Assembly: GCF_900119155.1 (NCBI RefSeq)
Contig: NZ_FPIR01000011.1
Coordinates: forward strand, 1 to 64,000
From: Ruminococcus sp. YE71
Lineage (GTDB): Bacteria > Bacillota > Clostridia > Oscillospirales > Ruminococcaceae
Length of the DNA: 64,000 bases
Direction: 5' to 3'
Position numbers and translations under genes: made by a program. The notes beneath the pieces were generated by a model that saw only the letters and a list, made by a program, of their open reading frames with translations, ran no database searches and was not told where the DNA came from. Below, one piece after another: positions 1 to 8,054 of this stretch. Position 1 is the first letter of the stretch. Every line of letters begins with the position of its first letter.

Positions 1-2
1 AG

Positions 3-392
3 CTCTTAGCAGATAATCCCGACTATCTTGAACAGGTCAAGGAGCTGCCAAGAAAGATGTACAGCGGTAAAATGGCGTCAACACGGAAGGGATATTTCTT
101 CTGCTATGAACTGCCTACCAAGAGAGCTGACGGCTCATGGTCGGACGGCGACGGTATTTACCGTTGGTATGTGGTTGATCCGGAAACTAATCAGGTCACG
201 GAAGATCTGCATGAGATATGGACTGCTATCAAGTGCGAGCGTGAAGAGAGCAGAGCCTTTAACGCTAATGAGGAGCAGTTCTCCGAGATACGCAAAGTGA
301 TAGAGAATTACATTAAGAAGAATTATCTGAAAGCAATACAAGCGCCTATGGGCAAAAAAGCCAAGTTGGTTACATGGCTTCAGATGATATAA
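3..392 (+). CDS. C-terminal end of a probable SNF2/DEAD-type helicase (partial)
   Basis: The reading frame is open from the first bases of the window, so the gene starts upstream and only about 129 C-terminal residues are visible. The tail has a YFFCYELP stretch, a RWYVVDPET stretch and ends in KKAKLVTWLQMI. I recall similar tails on helicase-related proteins encoded before large adenine methyltransferases in type ISP-like or DISARM-like systems, but no helicase motif lies in the visible part, so this is an inference from context. The stop lies 12 bases before the methyltransferase start, suggesting one operon. The sequence upstream of the window would settle the identity. Confidence 0.5.
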   Translation, partial: LLADNPDYLEQVKELPRKMYSGKMASTRKGYFFCYELPTKRADGSWSDGDGIYRWYVVDPETNQVTEDLHEIWTAIKCEREESRAFNANEEQFSEIRKVIENYIKKNYLKAIQAPMGKKAKLVTWLQMI

Positions 393-404
393 GGGGTAAC
401 AGAT

Positions 405-3400
405 ATGGATATCAGAAATATAAAGAGCGTAGATGATCTTATCATATACTTCACCGAGGAACTGAACTGGAACATCGACCTTGATGATTTTGATGAGATC
501 GACGATATTACATACGATTTTGATGCTGCTGACATTGGTTTGAAACCTGATGCTTTTGCGAAAATCAAGAATCTCCGCCAGTTACAGCCGTTTTGCGACG
601 AGCAGAAATGGGGCATCTTCTGCGTAGAGTTCGACAGCAACAAGTTTGAAGTGTCGGCACTCCGTAAGATACTGTCAGGACTTATCCCAAAGAGAAGAAA
701 TGCCGCTGAACACGCTGTATGGTCGCAGAAAGACCTTCTGTTCCTTTGTTTCTGGGGGACGGATAATAACCGCACTATCGGTATCGCACATTTTGAGGAT
801 AAGATCGCAGGACTTCCGCAGATAAAAATGATCTCCTGTGCGCCTGCGGTTGAGGACTTCACGCAGATACGAACTTTTGAAGATCGCATCGGGCATTTGT
901 CATGGGTGAAAGATGTTACAGACACGCAGGCATGGTATGAACAGTGGTCATCGGCGTTTGTGACAGCATATCATCAGGTTATCAGGGACTCCGCTTCGCT
1001 TACTGTAAAGCTGGCGGCGGAGGCTCAGGCTATCCGTGACCGTATTCTTGACATTTACGCTGTCGAAACGCATGACGGATATGTGCATAAGCTGTTCAAG
1101 GATTTCAAGGACAATCTTATCCACGATATGACCAAGCAGCAGTTTGCAGATATGTACGCTCAGACCGTTGTTTACGGCTTGTTCTCGGCAAGGTGCATGG
1201 ATAAGACGCAGGACAGCTTCAACGTGAAAGAAGCTATCGCCTGCATTCCGAACACTAATCCGTTCCTGAAAAGACTCATGGAGGAATGTCTTGGCGAGAG
1301 CAGTGAGCGACACCTGACCTTTGACGAGCTGGAAGTTGCGAATGTTGTGGAGATACTCACGCACACTAACACCGACCTGATACTTGCCGACTTCAACCGT
1401 CAGACGGGCGGCGGTCGTGAAGACCCTGTTATCCATTTCTATGAGGAATTTCTGACCGCATACGACAAGGCACAGAAGGTGCAGAGGGGCGTTTACTATA
1501 CGCCGCAGCCTGTTGTCAATTTCATTGTCAGGGCGGTTGACAGTATTCTGAAAACGGAGTTCGGACTTGCAGACGGTCTGGCATCGGAAGAAACCAAGAC
1601 CGTGAAATATATGCGTGAAAAGATCAGAGGTCAGGGCATGACCGAAGACACAAAGGAAGTACCTGCCGTTCAGATACTTGATCCCGCAACAGGAACGGGA
1701 ACATTCCTGCGTCAGACCATTCTGCAAATATATGATAATTTCAGAGCCAAGCACAAGGGTGAGAGTGAGGAGCAGATCAAGAAGGCATGGAACGAGTATG
1801 TTCCAAAGCACCTGCTGCCACGTCTGAATGGCTTTGAGCTGATGATGGCTCCCTATGCCGTAGCTCACATGAAGCTCGCTATGGTGCTGAAAGATACGGG
1901 CTATGATTTCGGCGGTGACCACCGTCTGAATGTGTTCCTGACCAATTCGCTGGAAGAAGCGGGCAAGGACGATTTTCAGATGACGCTGTTTGATAACGAT
2001 CCGCTGGCGTTTGAGTCTATTGAAGCGAATCAGGCGAAGAAGAATAATGGCATTAACGTGATTATTGGTAATCCGCCATACTCCGGTATATCATCAAACA
2101 ATAATGAGTTTATCGCAAACCTGATAAATGATTATAAATACATAGACGGAGTATACTTTAATGAGCGTAAGCATTGGCTTAACGATGATTATGTAAAGTT
2201 TATAAGGCTGTGTGAGAAAATAATCTCTGAACATGGCAATGGCATTCTTGCATTCATCAATAATCACGCCTTTTTGGACAATCCAACATTTAGATGTATG
2301 AGACATCACTTATTGGAAACTTTTGATGTAATTTATATCGTTGATCTTCATGGCAATGTAATGCGTAAGGAAATCGCTCCAAATGGAGAAAGGGACGAAA
2401 ATGTATTTGATATTATGCAGGGAGTTTCAGTTAATATATTCATCAAGAAATCCACCTCAAAAAGGAATAGTACAGAAGTTTATCACAGTGATGTATTCGG
2501 CGCAAGAAACACAAAATACGAAATCCTAAGCAGTGGTAATGTGACATATTCAAAGATAGAACCAATCGAACCATATTACTTTTTTGTTCAAAAGGATAGC
2601 AGTAATTCGGAAACATATGAATTAGGATTTAGCCTTAGTGATTTATTTATCCATAATGTAACAGGCATTGTTTCAATGGGCGATAGTTTTGCTTATGATG
2701 AAAACGCAGATTTATTATGTGATAGATTGTCAAGATTATCGAAAATGGAATATAATGAGGAGTCGCTGAATGAGATTTTTCATTTAGGAAAGAACTATGC
2801 TGATTTCGTAATAAAGAATGCAAAGACCATTGAATTAACCAAAGAACTAATTTGCAAAATTTCTTATAGACCATTTGATGATAAGTATACATATTTTGAT
2901 AATAGGATATTGTGGAGACCAAGAACAGAAGTGATGAAACATATGTTAAAGGACAATATAGCTCTTATAATTCCACGTCAAGCTATTACAGATAATTGGT
3001 CTCATGTAAGTGTCAGCACTTGTTTAGTAGATAACCGTTTCCATTACAGCAACAAAGGCATACCTATTGTTTGTCCGATATTCTTATATGATACTGAATT
3101 TGGAAAAGAAACAAAGCAGCCTAATCTGAAAATGGACATTGTGCATCTGATTGAAGAAAAACTTGGTTTACCTTTTGCAACAGAATCACAAGATAAATCT
3201 GTTTTCACTCCGATTGATTTACTTGATTATATCTATGCTATTCTTCATTCGCCAAATTACCGTGAGAAATACAAAGAGTTCCTGAAAATCGACTTTCCCC
3301 GTGTGCCATACCCAACAGATCAGGAAACCTTCTGGAAACTGGTCGAGATCGGCGGCAAGCTGAGAAAATGCCACCTGATGCAGACCGAGTTCGATACCGA

Positions 3401-3677
3401 ACCGTACAGCTTTATCGGTGACGGCACAAACGAGGTCGTCAAGCCCGAATACAAAAACGGCAGGGTGTACATCAGCAAGACACAGTATTTCGACAACGTA
3501 CCGCAGGCACAGTGGGAGCAGTACATAGGCGGTTACCAGCCGTTGCAGAAGTGGCTCAAAGACCGCAAGAAGACTGCGCTCTCCGCTGAGGACATTGAGC
3601 ATTACAAGAAGATCATCGCAGCTCTCAGGCTCACCGAGGAGCTTATGGCGGAGATTGATCAGGTTGTGGAGTTCTGA
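405..3677 (+). CDS. Type ISP-like N6-adenine DNA methyltransferase with specificity domain
   Basis: A 1090-residue protein of a restriction-modification or related anti-phage system, expected to methylate adenine from S-adenosylmethionine. Seen in the sequence: an N-terminal region of about 170 residues, a helical linker, the SAM-binding motif ILDPATGTGTF starting near residue 424, the catalytic NPPY motif at residues 556-559, and a long C-terminal target-recognition part. No nuclease or helicase motif is evident in this chain, so cleavage or translocation would come from another subunit, perhaps the truncated upstream gene. Bases from about 2090 to 3230, covering the recognition part, are clearly richer in A+T than the two ends of the gene, which fits exchange of specificity modules. 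An AAGGGG site precedes the chosen ATG. The exact system (type ISP, DISARM-like or orphan) is not settled here. Confidence 0.8.
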   Translation: MDIRNIKSVDDLIIYFTEELNWNIDLDDFDEIDDITYDFDAADIGLKPDAFAKIKNLRQLQPFCDEQKWGIFCVEFDSNKFEVSALRKILSGLIPKRRNAAEHAVWSQKDLLFLCFWGTDNNRTIGIAHFEDKIAGLPQIKMISCAPAVEDFTQIRTFEDRIGHLSWVKDVTDTQAWYEQWSSAFVTAYHQVIRDSASLTVKLAAEAQAIRDRILDIYAVETHDGYVHKLFKDFKDNLIHDMTKQQFADMYAQTVVYGLFSARCMDKTQDSFNVKEAIACIPNTNPFLKRLMEECLGESSERHLTFDELEVANVVEILTHTNTDLILADFNRQTGGGREDPVIHFYEEFLTAYDKAQKVQRGVYYTPQPVVNFIVRAVDSILKTEFGLADGLASEETKTVKYMREKIRGQGMTEDTKEVPAVQILDPATGTGTFLRQTILQIYDNFRAKHKGESEEQIKKAWNEYVPKHLLPRLNGFELMMAPYAVAHMKLAMVLKDTGYDFGGDHRLNVFLTNSLEEAGKDDFQMTLFDNDPLAFESIEANQAKKNNGINVIIGNPPYSGISSNNNEFIANLINDYKYIDGVYFNERKHWLNDDYVKFIRLCEKIISEHGNGILAFINNHAFLDNPTFRCMRHHLLETFDVIYIVDLHGNVMRKEIAPNGERDENVFDIMQGVSVNIFIKKSTSKRNSTEVYHSDVFGARNTKYEILSSGNVTYSKIEPIEPYYFFVQKDSSNSETYELGFSLSDLFIHNVTGIVSMGDSFAYDENADLLCDRLSRLSKMEYNEESLNEIFHLGKNYADFVIKNAKTIELTKELICKISYRPFDDKYTYFDNRILWRPRTEVMKHMLKDNIALIIPRQAITDNWSHVSVSTCLVDNRFHYSNKGIPIVCPIFLYDTEFGKETKQPNLKMDIVHLIEEKLGLPFATESQDKSVFTPIDLLDYIYAILHSPNYREKYKEFLKIDFPRVPYPTDQETFWKLVEIGGKLRKCHLMQTEFDTEPYSFIGDGTNEVVKPEYKNGRVYISKTQYFDNVPQAQWEQYIGGYQPLQKWLKDRKKTALSAEDIEHYKKIIAALRLTEELMAEIDQVVEF

Positions 3678-3684
3678 ATAATGC

Positions 3685-3724
3685 AAAAAGTACAGATACC
3701 TCATGTGGAGTATCTGTACTTTTT
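3685..3724 (+). terminator. Rho-independent terminator after the methyltransferase
   Basis: A perfect 15-bp stem (3685-3699 with 3710-3724) with a 10-base loop, ending in a run of T. It begins 7 bases after the methyltransferase stop and separates that unit from the CBASS promoter. Confidence 0.9.
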
Positions 3725-3736
3725 ATATAACGACTA

Positions 3737-3765
3737 TTGACATTTTTCTCGATAAGTGCTATACT
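3737..3765 (+). promoter_or_regulatory. Sigma-A promoter of the CBASS operon
   Basis: TTGACA at 3737-3742, a 17-base spacer, and TATACT at 3760-3765. This is close to the vegetative consensus and would start transcription around 3772, inside the CIRCE element. Confidence 0.85.
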
Positions 3766-3769
3766 AAGA

Positions 3770-3796
3770 TTAGCACTCGACGCACAAGAGTGCTAA
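3770..3796 (+). promoter_or_regulatory. Perfect CIRCE operator (HrcA binding site) of the CBASS operon
   Basis: The left arm TTAGCACTC (3770-3778) and right arm GAGTGCTAA (3788-3796) are separated by exactly 9 bases. This is identical to the CIRCE consensus TTAGCACTC-N9-GAGTGCTAA bound by the heat-shock repressor HrcA, which usually controls groESL and dnaK in Firmicutes. It starts 5 bases after the -10 box and covers the expected transcription start, the classic position for repression. The next gene is the CD-NTase, with no chaperone gene between. Control by HrcA is inferred from the sequence match. Confidence 0.93.
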
Positions 3797-3817
3797 AATC
3801 TAATGGAGGATTCTATT

Positions 3818-5029
3818 ATGAACATTTCTGAACGTCAGAAGGATTTCCTGTCAGTTGTTGAAAAAATGGATATTTCGCCAACACTATTTAAGAATGCTCA
3901 AAGCAAATATGAAGCCCTTGCTGCGTTCTTAGATGAACATGGTATTGAGGCAACCATATATCCACAGGGCTCATTTGCATTAGGAACGGTTACTCGTCCT
4001 GCAAAGAAGGCTGATAGTCCAAGCTATGATCTTGATTGTATTTGTCAGGTTACTGGAACAAAGTCAGATTACACCCCGAGTGGTTTGAGAAACCTAATTG
4101 AAGACACACTGAAAGGTAATGATACTTATGGCGGAAAGCTTGTGAAGTGGGAGGAATGCTTTACTATTGAGTATGCTGATATCAATGGTGTTAGCTTTTC
4201 AATTGATTTAGTTCCGGCAGTAAGCGATACCGATTCTGAAAAAGCAGCACTCATTACAAAAGGGTTGAGTCCACAAATTGTTGATACAAGCATTGCAATT
4301 CCACGGCAGAATTCTGAAAAAAGCTATCGTTGGATTTCAAATAATCCCAAAGGCTTTAAAAAGTGGTTTGATGAAATTAACGCTCCGTTCTTAATGTATG
4401 CTCCCAAATACATAGAACGTGGCATATTTGAAAGTGCTACTGCTGAGGAATTACCAAATGAGATAAGACGCTCTGCTCTACAAAGGGTTATACAGATTTT
4501 GAAATATCAGCGCGATGCATATTATTCCAATCTTTCTGATGGTGACGAGATTAAACCGATTTCTGCATTGATAACGACAATGGCTACTCGAATCGCATCT
4601 AACTACGAAAAAAAGAATTGTTCTGTATTTGAGTTGCTGGAATATGTGCTGAATAGACTTGAGATGTGCATTCACCAAACCGAAATGACTTTTGAACAAT
4701 ATGCTTTGCGGTATGATAATTCTCCAGTATTATCCTATAAAAGCGGAAAATGGAGTGTCCCGAATCCCGCTGATCCCGATGATAATCTTGCGAATAAATG
4801 GAACGATGATGCAAGAATACCTAAGAGCTTTTTTAAATGGGTTACAGCTATTAAAACAGACCTTTTTGAAGTGCTGACTCAGAAAGACGACAATCAATTT
4901 GGTGTTGTCTTGGAGAATAGTTTTGCAAATTATGATCCTAACAATCCGATCATCAAAAAATACAGAAAGGCTCGTATTGCAACACCTATCAATGCTTCAA
5001 CAGCTTCAAAGCCTTATCATTGCTCATGA
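3818..5029 (+). CDS. CD-NTase (cGAS-like cyclic oligonucleotide synthase) of a CBASS system
   Basis: A 403-residue nucleotidyltransferase that, in this family, senses phage infection and makes a cyclic di- or trinucleotide alarm signal. The active site is intact: GS at residues 51-52 in the stretch PQGSFALGT, DLD at 71-73, and a third acidic residue, D130, in FSIDLVP. The C-terminal half is helical, as in SMODS-type synthases. The ATG at 3818 is chosen over one at 3803 because GGAGGA lies 7 bases upstream of it, while the first ATG overlaps that site. The stop overlaps the next start (ATGA). The C-terminus ends in KPYHCS; in E2-bearing CBASS the C-terminus of this enzyme is the piece conjugated to targets. 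I do not assign a clade or product. Confidence 0.9.
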   Translation: MNISERQKDFLSVVEKMDISPTLFKNAQSKYEALAAFLDEHGIEATIYPQGSFALGTVTRPAKKADSPSYDLDCICQVTGTKSDYTPSGLRNLIEDTLKGNDTYGGKLVKWEECFTIEYADINGVSFSIDLVPAVSDTDSEKAALITKGLSPQIVDTSIAIPRQNSEKSYRWISNNPKGFKKWFDEINAPFLMYAPKYIERGIFESATAEELPNEIRRSALQRVIQILKYQRDAYYSNLSDGDEIKPISALITTMATRIASNYEKKNCSVFELLEYVLNRLEMCIHQTEMTFEQYALRYDNSPVLSYKSGKWSVPNPADPDDNLANKWNDDARIPKSFFKWVTAIKTDLFEVLTQKDDNQFGVVLENSFANYDPNNPIIKKYRKARIATPINASTASKPYHCS

Positions 5030-5709
5030 GAATAGACTATAATCATATCAAACCGCAGATTGATGAACTTCTTACATCATATGGCGGCCTGAAGGAAGAA
5101 AATACTGATAAAAATACATCAATTATTCTTTCTGGAAAAGTACAAATTAATCGTTCCTACAATAATTTCACTGTAGATAATGAATATGAACTCAAAATTC
5201 TTATTCCGCTAAACAATGAAGAATTACCCGACGTGTGGGATATCGGGAATCATATTGATAAAACATATATTCACCGATATCCAGATGGCGAGCTTTGTTT
5301 AGAAACAGAAGCATACATAGCTTTGTGCTTCTATAATGGGTATAGTCTATTGCAATGGATGAAAAACATAGTTGAACCATACTACTTTTCTTATGAGTAT
5401 TACACTAGATTTGGAGAGTTCCCATTTGGAGATAGAGGACACGATCTTGATGGTGTAATAGAGACATATCAGCAAATTTTTCATGAGAATGATCTTGTCA
5501 AATGCGTTAAACTGCTTCATGCCATATCACAAAGGAAATACAAAGGTCATTTACCTTGCCCATGTGAATCAGGTTTGATTACAAGAAAGTGTCATGGAAG
5601 ATTTATATATCCATTTATAAGCGATGACTATATGTTTTCCATTGCACAAAAAGACTATTCGAGATTATGTGAGGCGATAAAAGAGTATGATAAACAGTCA
5701 AATCATTAG
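5026..5709 (+). CDS. E2-like conjugating protein with SEC-C motif (type II-short CBASS)
   Basis: A 227-residue protein. Residues 83-92 read HRYPDGELCL, the signature of bacterial E2-fold proteins, with C91 the likely catalytic cysteine that carries the CD-NTase C-terminus as a thioester. Residues 178-190 form a SEC-C-like zinc motif (C178, C180, C189, H190). No E1-like or JAB protease gene is present, matching the short type II CBASS layout with E2 alone. The start overlaps the CD-NTase stop by 4 bases, so translation is probably coupled. The role as a conjugase that primes the CD-NTase comes from the family and the context; the SEC-C module may bind a partner or a target. Confidence 0.8.
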   Translation: MRIDYNHIKPQIDELLTSYGGLKEENTDKNTSIILSGKVQINRSYNNFTVDNEYELKILIPLNNEELPDVWDIGNHIDKTYIHRYPDGELCLETEAYIALCFYNGYSLLQWMKNIVEPYYFSYEYYTRFGEFPFGDRGHDLDGVIETYQQIFHENDLVKCVKLLHAISQRKYKGHLPCPCESGLITRKCHGRFIYPFISDDYMFSIAQKDYSRLCEAIKEYDKQSNH

Positions 5710-6544
5710 CAATCGTCAAAATGAAGACCTGTTATTGAAGATTCAGTATGCTTCAAGAAGGTATTTCAATTCGGCGGAAAAGTTCAATTATTTGAGTTGG
5801 GTATTATGTATAGCGTCTGCTGCGATGATATTTGTTCCTGATTCAGCTCCAGAGCTTTTCAGTAACGGGATACCTGCGGTATTAGAAGTTTTTGCATTTG
5901 TAACTGCTTGCATTTTTAATAGTAAGCTAAAGAACGCTGCTTCTCTGCGCAATTATTTTGATTCTTATGTTTTAATGATAGACGAAGATAGTTATACAAA
6001 TATTCATAAACAGAAGCTTAGAGAAATCGCCTTAGCCACATATAATAGGTACAAAAAAGAAGCGGATATCCACATTCATAATACTGGTCGTGACAAACCA
6101 CCAGGTGTAAAGAACTGGTATGAGTTTAAAAATCCTGTAGCTGATCGTCAAGCTCAATTTGAATGTCAAAAACAGAATATTTGGTGGAATAAAAAGATGG
6201 TTAAAAATCGCATGATTCTTTTATCTATTATTTTGTTTATACTTATTTCGTTTTTTGTCACTATGTTTGCCTTATTCAAATCTGATGCACTAAGTATTAT
6301 TGTTTGTGCAATCGGAATAATACTGAAAGTTGTTGAAAGAATTATTGAACACTATTCTTATCACAAAACATCCATTAAGATAGAAGCTATCCAAAGTCAC
6401 GCTGAAAGAGAATTAACAGCTGAAACTGTAAAGGAGTTACAAGAACTAATTAATGGAAGACGAGAAATACCAGTTCTTGAAATAAACATTATTCATAAAC
6501 TAAAAGCTAAGCGATACTCTTCATCGTATGAAGAAACATCATAA
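5687..6544 (+). CDS. S-4TM family pore-forming effector of CBASS
   Basis: A 285-residue membrane protein with two N-terminal hydrophobic segments (about 34-50 and 60-77), a soluble middle part of about 95 residues, and two more segments (about 176-197 and 200-216), followed by a charged tail. This matches the S-4TM effector family, thought to breach the inner membrane when activated by the cyclic nucleotide, killing the infected cell. The start overlaps the E2 gene by 23 bases in another frame, and no better start exists, so the three genes form a tight operon. The AT-rich composition matches the other two CBASS genes and contrasts with ackA next door. Confidence 0.82.
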   Translation: MINSQIISNRQNEDLLLKIQYASRRYFNSAEKFNYLSWVLCIASAAMIFVPDSAPELFSNGIPAVLEVFAFVTACIFNSKLKNAASLRNYFDSYVLMIDEDSYTNIHKQKLREIALATYNRYKKEADIHIHNTGRDKPPGVKNWYEFKNPVADRQAQFECQKQNIWWNKKMVKNRMILLSIILFILISFFVTMFALFKSDALSIIVCAIGIILKVVERIIEHYSYHKTSIKIEAIQSHAERELTAETVKELQELINGRREIPVLEINIIHKLKAKRYSSSYEETS

Positions 6545-6546
6545 TG

Positions 6547-6590
6547 AAAACAGGCAGAACTTCGAAATAGAAGCTCTGCCTGTTTTGTTT
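6547..6590 (+). terminator. Terminator at the end of the CBASS operon
   Basis: A 12-bp perfect stem (6547-6558 with 6575-6586) flanked by A and T runs, 3 bases after the effector stop. It could also serve the convergent ackA gene. Confidence 0.85.
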
Positions 6591-6682
6591 AATAGCCTGC
6601 TGTAAAGGTCTTGCTTATAGTTGTTGGAATAAAACTTCTATATGAGCGCAATCCTTTTTCGTTCGGCTTTTGTTGGTATTTC

Positions 6683-7879
6683 TTACTTGGTTACCAGTGC
6701 GAGAGTGTCGCGTGCGATAAGCAGCTCTTCATTGGTCGGTACTACCCAAACCTCGACCTTGCTGTCGTCAGCGGAAATGCGGCAAGCCTCGCCTCTTACC
6801 TTATTGCGCTCCTTGTCCAGCTTGATGCCGAGGAACTCAAGTCCCTCACAAGCACGCTCTCTTGTCGGTGCATCGTTCTCGCCGATACCGCCTGTGAACA
6901 GAACAGCATCAACACCGCCCATAGCAGCAGCGTACGAACCGATGTACTTCTTGATCTGATAGCCGAACATCTCGTTTACGATAGCAGCTCTCTCGTTGCC
7001 CTCGGCAGCAGCCACGGTAACGTCTCTGTTGTCAGAGGAAACGCCCGAAACTCCGAGGAATCCCGACTTCTTGTTCATGTAGTTGGTCATCTCGTCAGGG
7101 TTCAGACCGCGCTTCTTCTGAACGAACTCGATAGCCGACGGGTCAACTGCGCCGCAGCGTGTGCCCATGGTCAGACCGTCAAGGGGAGTGAAGCCCATCG
7201 AGGTGTCAACGCTCTTGCCGCCGTCAACTGCGGTGATCGAAGAACCGTTGCCGAGGTGGCAGGATACGATCTTCAGATCCTCGGGCTTCTTGCCCAGCAG
7301 CTTAGCCAGCTCTGCCGAAACAAAACGGTGGGAAGTGCCGTGGAAACCGTACTTTCTTACGTGAAGCTCCTCATAGTCCTCGTAAGGCAGACCGAACAGG
7401 AAAGCCTTCTTCGGCATGGTAGCGTGGAATGCGGTGTCGAATACAACGACCTGCGGAACGCCCTCGGGCAGTACCTTCTTGCAGGCACGGAGTGCGAGAG
7501 CGTGGGGGTGGTTGTGTACGGGTGCGAGCTCTGCGAGGGCGTCGATCTTGTCGATAACTTCGTCGGTAGCAAGGCAGGTCTCCTTGAACACCTCAGCGCC
7601 CTGTACTATGCGGTGGCCGACTGCGCCGATCTCGCTCATGGAGTCGATGACCTTAGCGTCGCCTGTGGTGAGTACCTCAACGAGCTTCTCAAAAGCCTCG
7701 GTGTGGGTCGGGAATTCGCAGTCTGCTTCAAAAGCTCTGCCGTCGCCGGTCTTGTGAGCGATGTGTCCGCCGATACCGATGCGGTCAGCGTTGCCCTTTG
7801 CGATCACCTTTTCGCCGTCCATGTCGAGAAGCTGATACTTGAGCGAGGACGAACCTGCGTTTACAACCAGAATTTTCAT
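6683..7879 (-). CDS. ackA: Acetate kinase
   Basis: A 398-residue enzyme that makes ATP and acetate from acetyl phosphate, the last step of acetate fermentation. The N-terminal MKILVVNAGSSSLKYQL stretch is the first acetate kinase signature; the HLGNGSS and TRCGAVDP stretches and FTGGIGEN near the C-terminus are also family motifs, and the length is normal. No pta gene is adjacent. It converges on the CBASS operon and is divergent from tmcAL, sharing an intergenic region of about 175 bases. Confidence 0.97.
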   Translation of the reverse strand: MKILVVNAGSSSLKYQLLDMDGEKVIAKGNADRIGIGGHIAHKTGDGRAFEADCEFPTHTEAFEKLVEVLTTGDAKVIDSMSEIGAVGHRIVQGAEVFKETCLATDEVIDKIDALAELAPVHNHPHALALRACKKVLPEGVPQVVVFDTAFHATMPKKAFLFGLPYEDYEELHVRKYGFHGTSHRFVSAELAKLLGKKPEDLKIVSCHLGNGSSITAVDGGKSVDTSMGFTPLDGLTMGTRCGAVDPSAIEFVQKKRGLNPDEMTNYMNKKSGFLGVSGVSSDNRDVTVAAAEGNERAAIVNEMFGYQIKKYIGSYAAAMGGVDAVLFTGGIGENDAPTRERACEGLEFLGIKLDKERNKVRGEACRISADDSKVEVWVVPTNEELLIARDTLALVTK

Positions 7880-7947
7880 ATGTTAAACATCCTTTACATT
7901 AAGATTTGATCTCCCTTGACAAAGCGTCGGAAATCACATATACTATA

Positions 7948-7976
7948 ATTATATCAATAAACGGCGGTTTTGGCAA
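7948..7976 (-). promoter_or_regulatory. Probable ackA promoter
   Basis: Read on the minus strand: TTGCCA (7971-7976), a 17-base spacer, and TATAAT (7948-7953), about 70 bases before the ackA start. Confidence 0.6.
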
Positions 7977-8054
7977 GAGGTATTTGCAAATTTGAGGTTT
8001 TTGCACAATTGGCATACGTACCGCTCATGAATAATTTGGAGAGTAGGTGGAAAA

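Noticed and set aside
3770-3796. CIRCE as a leftover of a deleted groES or dnaK gene
   Set aside because: The element sits at the right distance from a consensus promoter and from the CD-NTase ribosome site, with no chaperone remnant between, so a working role for CBASS is the simpler reading.
6611-7909. Long plus-strand open frame of 432 codons over the ackA gene
   Set aside because: It lies antisense to acetate kinase, has no ribosome site and no family resemblance; it is a shadow of a GC-rich gene.
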